From Protonemura montana (Eukaryota; Arthropoda; Insecta; Plecoptera; Nemouridae), in assembly GCA_947568835.1 (NCBI GenBank), contig OX387611.1, forward strand, positions 8,250,001 through 8,314,000: a stretch of 64,000 nt of DNA, given 5' to 3'. Both the position numbers and the translations under genes were made by a program. Position 1 is the first letter of the stretch; each line of letters begins with the position of its first letter. The notes below the pieces were generated by a model. The model was not told where the DNA came from, ran no database searches, and saw only the letters and a list, made by a program, of their open reading frames with translations. Below are positions 55,286 to 64,000 of this stretch, one piece after another.

Positions 55286-55654
55286 CTTAAGTCTCTACCG
55301 ATATGTCAATCGCTTATGGCGAGCGAATTTAGCACAGGTTCAGGCTCCCTGGCTCTTGACATCGCTGTAGCACAGCATCTCTGAAGCAATCTCTCTGAAC
55401 TACGTTCGATCGCCACGATAACAAAGCGAACTGGAGATGATAACGACGCTCCTGAGCTATCACCAGACAATGGCGTAGCGTCATCAGGTTATATAGGGAC
55501 TGTCATGTGAGTGGGCGGCGTCGGTGTTTCACAAGGAGGTCGTAGACACTTGAAGAAATGATGGGAGCAATGATAATGATTACCGCGTTGGAAATAATCG
55601 TCTGTGTACATGTTCACGTTATGATTTTGTTCCGGGGAAACAAAGTTAAATTCC

Positions 55655-55801
55655 ATTTGATTTAAATTGCAAACGCTTGCAATGCGCGGGGTATTTTTAG
55701 TATTAGGAACACTAATAGCCATTTTTGCATCAAATTTTGAGAGGTTATTTAATAAAATACCCGGTGCATTGCAAGCGTTTGAAATTTAAATAAGATTTTA
55801 C
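55655..55801. repeat. Short palindromic copy of the tRNA-like retroposon
   Basis: Inverted arms attgcaaacgcttgcaatgc and gcattgcaagcgtttgaaat around a diverged centre, no cloverleaf. Confidence 0.8.
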
Positions 55802-56101
55802 GTAATTAAAAACGCATCCAACGTTAAATAGGAGTTAACGAAGTTTGATAGGTTGTGACTTGGTATTGCTACCGGGGCTTATGACGTAGGTTATGGCCTA
55901 GGGCCATATTTGAGTTATAACCTGCCCATCGGGTATGCTCTCAGGGCATAGTGCAATGGCGAAAAGGCAAAAGGCTTCATCAAGTCTTAAGGGCATATAA
56001 AACTCTATTTTCTTAGCATTTTCTTAGTACTTTTGAGTGTGGTCCCATTAGAGGCTTTGGAAAGGGCATCTGACAAAACTCGGGAAACGTTTAAACCAAA
56101 A

Positions 56102-56245
56102 TGCCCACTCCCTCAAAATCTTAAGCGGCTGTCAGGCAGCGGGTACTGCTAGTCAAATGCACTAAAATCATGTTAGAGCAACACCCGCGACAGGTGGAGA
56201 TCGGGGTTCGAGTCCCCGTTTGGGCATCAATTTTTAAAAGATGAA
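56102..56245 (+). repeat. tRNA-like retroposon fragment
   Basis: Anticodon and T arms of the tRNA-like unit (caacacccgcgacaggtgga, cggggttcgagtccccg) and tgggcatcaatttt. The D arm is lost. Confidence 0.75.
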
Positions 56246-57117
56246 TAGTGTTTCTAATAATTAAGTGAATAACCACTTTTTTCGAACTTCCAGTCAATTT
56301 TTTTAGACATGAACAGTTTTTTTTAATCCACTTTCGATATTTACTGTCCACTGATCAGGAAATGCTTGTCAACGTAGACCTTTCTGTTACCTTTTTAATT
56401 CTTAAAATAGTCTATTTGACAGTTTACAATGTTTGTAAACATCAATAAATCAATGTAAATCAATCAATCAAGCGATTAATCGATCGAACTATTCGATGAG
56501 CTTAGCAAGCCAAGCGCACGGATTTTAATTTCTCTGTCAAGGAAAAGGAAGTGATTTTCCAGTGAGTTTTCTTTCGTTTAGGATAAACTCTTTAGCCTAC
56601 GGCTATTTTTTTGGTAAGTTCATGCCAGTTCATAAATTTTCTGAACATTTTGATGTAAAAATCGATTTTTCATCAGAAAAACTTGAATTATTGGGTTTCT
56701 ACAGCGAGGAGATTGTTTAACGAGGTGTTTTTCTTCGGAAACCAATCTTAGTCACGTCGACAAGCAATTTTCTTTGAAAGTACTTGGATGTTTTTAGCAA
56801 AGAGGTTGGATTTCATCACAATTTTCTCTCTTTTCGCCTAAGAGAACGTGAGAGACTGGATTTTCTTTGAGTGCACAATGTTGACAAGCTAAAAAGCCGC
56901 AGATTGCTTTATGGCAAATTGAACTTAAGACTGTGTTTTATTTTGTAAAAATACACCAGAAAATATCAAAGGTTTTGTAAAATATTCTTATCATTTTAAC
57001 TCTAGTTTATTTTCTAGAGAAAATCTTCAGGATTTCTGTTAAAAATTGGATTGGTATTTTTGATACCATCGGTTACGAAAAATATCCCCTGAAAGAAGAT
57101 ACCATACCAAAGGTTTG

Positions 57118-57565
57118 TCTACCGAACGGTTCGGCGTATTGGAAACACCGATTCTCATGAGATCACCAAAGTTAAGCAATACTGCGCTGAATCAGGTATT
57201 TGATGGGTGACCATCATACACATGACCAGTTCTGTTCGGAAGACAGGTTGAAGGGATGAAAGTTAGTACAGCAAATTCACTCGCCTTGCTAATCAATCTC
57301 TCGACAGTATGGATTTGTGGAGGAATTCTGCTGTTTGAGTTGTACCGTCCTTCGGAAGGGAAGTTAAGCCGATGGTCCCCTTGGTGCTCTTCGACAGGAG
57401 TAGACTACCTGCCGGCACCGGATTTCCCCTCCTCCCTTCTAAGCTACGTTAAGTTCATCATCATCCTCATCATCATCCACTCATTCACCGACGCCATTAG
57501 ACCAGTGCCGCATGGCCAGCTGTCAAAACAATGTGTCGTTGAACACCACAAATCAAGCAATCAAA
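57118..57565 (+). repeat. 5S-SINE, full-length
   Basis: Complete head (taccgaacggttcggcgtat) through body and tail, ending aatcaagcaatcaaa. Few changes from the consensus, so relatively young. Confidence 0.92.
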
Positions 57566-58127
57566 TGTTTGTCTCAGCTAGCTAGCGCCTAATTCACAAA
57601 AAAAATTAAAAAACTGTGTTCCAAAGTGTGTTCAACAGGCACTGGATTAAAGAAAAGAGCCAGAGAGTGTCCTAAAAATTAATAGTGGAGGTGCAATTAT
57701 TTCTGGATTATTCCAGCTGCAAACGCATGCAATTCCAGTCAGTTTTGTAACGTGGCTAGCATATATTTTCACAGAAATTTCCCTGGAATTACCTTAAGCA
57801 TCATACCAAGTACAATGTAGAACAATTATATGCACTGGTTGTTTACAATTATAATTTATTACACTACGCAAATTTTAAAACCATGGTAATTACTTATAAT
57901 TTAACCAGGAAGCTACACATTGCTTGTACATACATGAACTGGCGCGGAGGTATATCATTTTTATTAGAGATAAATTTCCCAACAGTACACGCGGTTTGCT
58001 ACACTGAAGCTTTCAGTGATTTATTAAAGCGTACACTCTTAAAAGAAGACGTACTGCCCCAAAGAAATATTAAAGGCGTATTCGACTGGCTGACCCTTGT
58101 GTGTACTGGGGGTGCATATATGTGGTT

Positions 58128-60066
58128 GACTGGGCATGTGACTCTGTCCCAGTGCAACTTTCACGTGTTCGACTGGACATGTGACTCTGCCCCAGTGCAA
58201 CTTTCACGTGTTCGACTGGACATGTGACTCTGTCCCAGTGCAACTTTCACGTGTTCGACTGGACATGTGACTCTGTCCCAGTGCAACTTTCACGTGTTCG
58301 ACTGGGCATGTGACTCTGTCCCAGTGCAACTTTCACGTGTTCGACTGGACATGTGACTCTGCCCCAGTGCAACTTTCACGTGTTTGACTGGGCATGTGAC
58401 TCTGTCCCAGTGCAACTTTCACGTGTTCGACTGGACATGTGACTCTGTCCCAGTGCAACTTTCACGTGTTCGACTGGGCATGTGACTCTGTCCCAGTGCA
58501 ACTTTCACGTGTTCGACTGGGTATGTGACTCTGTTCCAGTGCAACTTTCACGTGTTCGACTGGGCATGTGACTCTGTCCCAGTGCAACTTTCACGTGTTC
58601 GACTGAGCATGTGACTCTGTCCCAGTGCAACTTTCACGTGTTCGACTGCATGTAACTCTGTCCCAGTGCAACTTTCACGTGTTCGACTGGGCATGTAACT
58701 CTGTCCCAGTGCAACTTTCACATGTTTGACTGGGCATGTAACTCTGTCCCAGTGCAACTTTCACGTGTTCGACTGGGCATGTAACTCTGTCCCAGTGCAA
58801 CTTTCACATGTTTGACTGGGCATGTAACTCTGTCCCAGTACAACTTTCACGTGTTCGACTGGGCATGTGACTCTGCCCCAGTGCAACTTTCAAGTGTTCG
58901 ACTGGGCATGTGACTCTGTCCCAGTGCAACTTTCACATGTTTGACTGGGCATGTGACTCTGCCCCAGTGCAACTTTCACGTGTTCGACTGGACATGTGAC
59001 TCTGCCCCAGTGCAACTTTCACGTGTTTGACTGGACATGTGACTCTGCCTCAGTGCAACTTTCACGTGTTCGACTGGACATGTGACTCTGTCCCAGTGCA
59101 ACTTTCACGTGTTCGACTGGGCATGTGACTCTGTCCCAGTGCAACTTTCACGTGTTCGACTGGGCATGTGACTCTGCCCCAGTGCAACTTTCACGTGTTC
59201 GACTGGGCATGTGACTCTATCCCAGTGCAACTTTCACGTATTCGACTGGGCATGTGCCTCTGCCCCAGTGCAACTTTCACGTGTTTGACTGGGCATGTGA
59301 CTCTGTCCCAGTGCAACTTTCACGTGTTCGACTGGGCATGTAACTCTGTCCCAGTACAACTTTCACGTGTTCGACTGGGCATGTGACTCTGTCCCAGTGC
59401 AACTTTCACGTGTTCGACTGGGCATGTGACTCTGTCCCAGTGCAACTTTCACGTGTTCGACTGGGCATGTAACTCTGTCCCAGTGCAACTTTCACGTGTT
59501 CGACTGGGCATGTAACTCTGTCCCAGTGCAACTTTCACGTGTTTGACTGGGCATGTAACTCTGTCCCAGTGCAACTTTCACGTGTTCGACTGGGCATGTA
59601 ACTCTGTCCCAGTGCAACTTTCACGTGTTTGACTGGGCATGTAACTCTGTCCCAGTGCAACTTTCACGTGTTTGACTGGGCATGTAACTCTGTCCCAGTG
59701 CAACTTTCACGTGTTTGACTGGGCATGTAACTCTGTCCCAGTGCAACTTTCACGTGTTCGACTGGGCACGTGACTCTGTCCCAGTGCAACTTTCACGTGT
59801 TTGACTGGGCATGTGACTCTGTCCCAGTGCAACTTTCACATGTTCGACTGGGCATGTAACTCTGTCCCAGTGCAACTTTCACGTGTTCGACTGGGCACGT
59901 GACTCTGTCCCAGTGCAACTTTCACATGTTTGACTGGGCATGTAACTCTGTCCCAGTGCAACTTTCACGTGTTTGACTGGGCATGTGACTCTGCCCCAGT
60001 GCAACTTTCACGTGGTCGACTGGGCATGTGACTCTGCTCCAGTGCAACTTTCATGTGTTCGACTTG
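58128..60066 (+). repeat. 43-bp satellite array, about 45 units, E-box in most units
   Basis: Unit reads gactgggcatgtgactctgt, cccagtgcaactttcacgtg, ttc. Most units contain CACGTG; a minority have CACATG. The largest tandem array here, in the intergenic part. Confidence 0.97.
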
Positions 60067-60300
60067 TACAGTTGCACGCTTTCGGGTCACTCCCGGTGCA
60101 GTTTTCTGCTCCGAATTTTGATGGTGCAATTGGAAATCAAATGAATGCACTGACAGCTAGTGATCACGTGTTCGGGTGGGAGCGCTCTCGCTCGGAGCTG
60201 GTGCCCAAACCCGGTGGAGAGCATGACGTCATCGAGCAAGTTTCAAACCCGCCCTGGTGCAGGCCAGTGTCGAAAACGCCATTACCTTTGTTGATAAGTA
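60067..60300. other. GC-richer unique stretch beside the 43-bp satellite
   Basis: Includes a CACGTG, a TGACGTCA (60224-60231) and a segment related to 46656-46765. An open + frame crosses it but has no recognised product. Confidence 0.4.
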
Positions 60301-61139
60301 TTCCATATGTACATTAAATTTACATATAACTAATTCAGGATTTTTTCGGATCTTTCCACTACTACAGAGGTCTGTAACTATTGTGGATTGAGCTCGTGAT
60401 TACTGAAATGTTAGCCTTTTTTGTCCGGGAATCCGATTGTGTTTACGGGTTTCCGGGTCAAAGATCAGGACAAACATGTCGGGGAATGGAGTGGGTGGGA
60501 TGGGTGGGATGAGTGGGATAGATGGGATGGGTGGACATGTTACTCCATTTCCCATGCTAGGTTCATATGTGGGCCAGATTTCAGGATGTTTTGTTTTTAA
60601 GGCGCTTTCGGTTTGGAGACTTCGTAGTATCTACCTTTGATGGTACTTCACAGAAAGGAATGGTACTACAATCTAGTTTTTATGATTTAAACAAATAAAA
60701 AAGAAAAATATTGACAAAGTTATCCCTCTTGCACTTTTTATTCTGTGGTTTTAGCCACTCAAATTGAGTTTATATGGATAGTAAGAGACTAAGCGTTTAT
60801 CTTAAACTGTTTGCTGAGCCAAAAAAATGGGCAACACATGGTAACGGTATAGGTATTTGGTACCACCCAATAGCTGCGCCTGTCAATGGGAGGTAAAATT
60901 TAAAAATTGTCCCCATAAAGCACTTTTTTCTTGCTATTCATTTTTATGATCTTAGGTCCTTCTCTTTGCTAGCTGCTCGTGTTATAAGTACAAATGGGTA
61001 GTTTTACAATAGTTTCGAAATGTTCTTATGCATTTTGCTATTTATACCACTTGCTTCATGGGTCTGTCAGATGTTTTGAGTCAAGAGACACCGACTGCGA
61101 GATTAACTTTGAGAAACTCTCAGACCATTGAACACGAAT
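60301..61139. other. Intergenic, short GGGAT repeat only
   Basis: A degenerate gtgggatgggtgggatga tract near 60490-60535; otherwise nothing. Confidence 0.45.
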
Positions 61140-61562
61140 GACCAAACGGTTTGGCGTGTTGGAAACACCGGCTCTCGTGGGATCACCGAAGTTAAGCAAC
61201 ACTGCGCTGGGTCAGGTATTGGATGGGTGACCATCATACACATGACCAGTTCTGTTCGGGAGAGAGGTTAGAGAGATGAAAGTTAGTTCAACAACTTCAC
61301 TCGCCTTGCTTATCAACCTCTCGACAGCATGGATTTGTAGAGGAATCCTTCTGTTTGAGTTGTACCGTCCTTCGGAAGGGACGTTAAGCCGGTTGTCCCC
61401 TTGGTGCTTTTCGACAGGAGTAGGCTAAGTGCCGGCACCAGGTTTCCTCTTCTCCCTTCTAGGCTAAATTAAGTTCATCATCATCCACTCATTCACCGAC
61501 GCCATAAGACCAGTGCCACATGGCCAGATGTCAAAGCAGTGCGTCGTTAAACACCACAAATA
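61140..61562 (+). repeat. 5S-SINE, full-length, best copy
   Basis: Best copy for comparison with 5S rRNA: gatcaccgaagttaagcaac (box A) and tggatgggtgacc (box C), with the middle region between. The body carries aagggacgttaagccggtt and the tail ends gtcgttaaacaccacaaa. Confidence 0.93.
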
Positions 61563-61900
61563 GAACATGAATGTGTATACAATGTGTGTAAGAGATGGTA
61601 GTTGTCTGAACTGGATGTCTAGGGGTTGAAGACGTGCAAGGAAAGAAAAACAAGCCACGGTGAACAATCGCAGCAATTGCTGAGCATCTTAAAGCTGAAA
61701 CCTTTGTCGGACCTAACGCTCTTAGCCCGGTTCACGCGGTCGATCTTGCAAACAAATTGATTTTCTAATCCCTTTGATAATTCTAAAAAAAAAATTTTTT
61801 TTAGTTCTAAGACTTGACTCTCAGTGGAATCTTTGTTGACACAAAAAATAGTTGTTACTAAATAAAATAGAGCTTTATTTCACAAAAAAATCGGAGATCA

Positions 61901-62067
61901 TTTGGAGATATTAGGATGAAATCTTATTAAAATTGCAAACGCTTGCAATGCGCGGGGTATTTTATTATTATCAACACTATAACCGTCCCAAAAATTGATC
62001 CCCCATCAATTGGGCATCAATTTTTGAGACGGTTACAGTGTTGATAATAATAAAATTTGGAGATATT
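61901..62067. repeat. Short palindromic copy of the tRNA-like retroposon with a 12-bp target duplication
   Basis: Element 61913-62055 has only outer arms meeting at a central gggcatcaattt, with no cloverleaf. It is flanked by TTTGGAGATATT on both sides (61901-61912 and 62056-62067). The right end is an (ATA)-type tail. Confidence 0.88.
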
Positions 62068-62199
62068 GATAAAATTGTTAAAATTTAACGACTTTTTAAC
62101 ATTGTTTTGTTAAAAGTGCGAATTAAAAGTGTGAATTATAAAAACCAGTCGGTCTTATTATGTACCAAATGACCTCTCTAGCTAAGACTCTTTTAAATC

Positions 62200-62420
62200 A
62201 CAGTATTCGCTCGAAGATGACCAGTAAAGTACGTTGCGTGAACCGTCCCTCCAGCATCACATCGCTCCATACGGAGACGCTGAGCTCCTGGGCATGCGTG
62301 CTGACGCGCCCGGGGGGGCACCCCCTGAAAAACCACACCCTTATTGAAAGCGAGCCGGCGGCTTGGTTCAGGGGAAGCTACCGAAGTTAAACTCCACGGC
62401 CGGACGCGTTGACTATGTTG
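62200..62420. other. GC-rich island, unexplained
   Basis: Markedly GC-rich against AT-rich flanks (cgcgcccgggggggcacccc). Contains gctaccgaagttaaactcc, faintly like 5S box A. No supported coding frame. Confidence 0.35.
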
Positions 62421-62657
62421 GTAGTTGATTTACAATGCAAATTTTAAGTGGAATTGATTTTGAAAGATTAAGCTATTAGGAGAGATTTAGGAGATTTAAA
62501 GTTCGGGCCCAATACATATGGGTGTTAAGTGGTTACAACCCTTGAAAATCTGGAAGCTCCTTCTGTTATAAGGATGAAATTTTATTTAAATTGCAAACGC
62601 TTGCAATGCGCGGGGTATTTTATTATTAACAACACTGTAACCGTCTCAAAAATTGAT

Positions 62658-62729
62658 GCCCAAACGCGGACTCAAACCCCGATCTCCACCTATCGCGGGT
62701 GTTGCTCTGAACCATTGAGCTATTAGGAC
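62658..62729 (-). repeat. tRNA-like cloverleaf (minus arm)
   Basis: The mirror of the plus-arm unit, with GCTC/GAGC D stem and ggtttgag in the T arm. Part of the same palindrome. Confidence 0.68.
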
Positions 62730-62804
62730 ACTGGCTTCTTGAGACGATTTTAGTGTATTTGATGAGAATGACAGTTCTCCAAGGAGTAGAACAAAGAGGC
62801 CAGT

Positions 62805-62876
62805 GTCCAAATAGCTCATTGGTTCAGAGTAACACCCGCGATAGGTGGAGATCGGGGTTCGAGTCCGCGTTTGGGC
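62805..62876 (+). repeat. tRNA-like cloverleaf (plus arm)
   Basis: Acceptor GTCCAAA pairs with TTTGGGC. D arm GCTC/GAGT; anticodon stem CACC/GGTG with loop CGCGATA; T arm around ggttcgag. The base before the anticodon is G, not U, so a working tRNA is unlikely. CATCA follows, resembling CCA. Confidence 0.7.
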
Positions 62877-62963
62877 ATCAATTTTTGAGACGGTTATAGT
62901 GTTGTTAATAATAAAATACCCCGCGCATTGCAAGCGTTTGCAATTTAAATAAGATTTCATCCT

Positions 62964-63926
62964 GATATCACTGTTAAATTGTTGTCTTTGATTTGTTTAA
63001 CTAATACGCAATAAATATAGAACTACGTAGAATATAAACATATCTGAGAAGTATAATTTATTTGAAATTTGAAAGTCATTTTAAAGGTGCATGACTTTGA
63101 AGGAAATAAGGACTTTTATTTCATTTTCGACGGGTCGAATTTTTTCAGATCTACATTTTGACTTTGTTTATGATGCTAAATTATATATTTTTAGAAGGAT
63201 AAAACAGATTTTAGACCAAAAGAGATCAAAGAGTATCTATTTTTAAACTTATGACAGAAAACGTTTGAATTTTATCCATATTTAAGTGGATAAACCGTGA
63301 AATTATGTTTCCCCACCTCTTCCTCCTGTCAAACATTCTTCAAAATGTCTTCTATTCTAAAATCTTAGACACAGCTTCTAGAATACGAACGATTCTGACA
63401 AGAAATCACGTGATTCAGGAGGCAGTAAAGTACCTCTGACGTCACAGGGAACAAAAAGCGCACAACAATGAAAATGGCCGATCAAAGCAACAAAATTAAC
63501 CAACGGAATGTGTTTTCTTTGTTAGCAAAAAAAATGTCCGGTTCATTCGAAACACGAACATAATTGAAACTAAAAGCTAACAATAGAAAAGTCACTTTTC
63601 CTTTCTTCTGGACATTTTCCCCGAGCGCCAACGGAGTTAACCTGTGGCTTCGCGTGTCTGGAAAAACTTTTGCGGGAAAATGTTGGGTAAGGGTCGACAT
63701 ATCGCGTGCGAGGTAGACTTTTTAAAGAATACCTTCGACGACTCTGTCGATAAAATATTATTAATCTTAGGCTTCTTATTTTTTTTCACGTTTTTCACAC
63801 AACTCTTGAGTGAAATCCTTGCGTGAAATTGCTAAAATAAAACATCTGTTGGTTTGTGTAGACATTTTACGCGGCACAACTGTCTTTATTTGAACTTGAC
63901 TTTCAAACATCTGACAATCCCGCTTA
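62964..63926. other. Intergenic, nothing recognised
   Basis: Somewhat CpG-richer at 63600-63720. A promoter of a gene beyond the window is possible but unsupported. Confidence 0.4.
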
Positions 63927-63952
63927 CCTAACCTAACCTAACCTAACCTAAC
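63927..63952 (-). repeat. Interstitial insect-type telomere repeat, about 5 units
   Basis: Five consecutive CCTAA units (TTAGG on minus). Ordinary DNA lies on both sides, so this is interstitial, not a chromosome end. Confidence 0.85.
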
Positions 63953-64000
63953 ATATTTTGACACTGACAGCTCGCGTTCATGCCCGAATCGTTGTTCATT

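Larger units (their letters stand above)
62571..62963. repeat. Palindromic retroposon with two tRNA-like cloverleaves
   Basis: Two long inverted arms start aggatgaaat and end atttcatcct, each containing a tRNA-like unit (minus 62658-62729, plus 62805-62876). Outer arms include ttgcaaacgcttgcaatgcg and its complement. The whole element could fold on itself. Confidence 0.85.

Noticed and set aside
60224..60231. Perfect CRE (TGACGTCA), another at 63437-63444, as cAMP feedback sites
   Set aside because: About one perfect 8-bp palindrome is expected by chance in 64 kb, and both sites are more than 20 kb past rut.
61140..61260. Functional 5S rRNA gene
   Set aside because: Only the internal promoter region resembles 5S; the rest is SINE body and the 5S 3' stem is missing.
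63927..63952. Chromosome end
   Set aside because: Only about five TTAGG units with non-repetitive DNA on both sides.

Overview
The window is arthropod nuclear DNA, most likely insect. Coding is split into many short GC-richer exons with GT-AG introns inside AT-rich sequence. The main gene is a clear orthologue of the insect Ca2+/calmodulin-stimulated adenylyl cyclase Rutabaga, and a short (TTAGG)n tract lies near the right end. No bacterial, organellar or viral genes were seen. The species cannot be fixed from the sequence alone.

Region 1-39.2 kb (+ strand) is rutabaga. I resolved 29 coding exons whose phases all agree and which join into one frame of 1,995 codons plus stop (1796 to 39136). 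In order they encode a six-helix membrane cassette, the C1a catalytic domain, C1b with a calmodulin-binding stretch, a second membrane cassette, C2a, and a disordered C-terminal tail of about 890 residues that ends in a class I PDZ-ligand-like S-D-V. The start codon sits in an exon with its own upstream splice acceptor, so at least one non-coding first exon lies upstream. A five-codon uORF precedes the start.

Inside rutabaga intron 13 (18624-23530) I assembled an apparently complete gene on the opposite strand. It has five phase-consistent exons and encodes 186 residues of an unrecognised proline/aromatic-rich protein (19951-22741, minus). Its own introns carry repeats.

Region 39.2-64 kb contains no gene I can support, apart from one weak candidate first exon at 48745-48970. 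It is filled with repeats.

The repeat landscape is the other main content. There is a 5S rRNA-headed SINE family of about 14 copies, all with the body on the + strand, and several head-only 5S-like tandem clusters. A self-complementary retroposon carries tRNA-like cloverleaves, with target duplications visible at two copies. A short repeat with a Penelope-type, hammerhead-like core often forms head-to-head palindromes. Two LINE reverse-transcriptase tail relics and several fold-back MITEs are present. About a dozen minisatellite arrays have units of 43-114 bp, some shared between distant sites in opposite orientation. One array of about 45 units carries a CACGTG E-box in most units, and another carries an RFX X-box-like site in most units.
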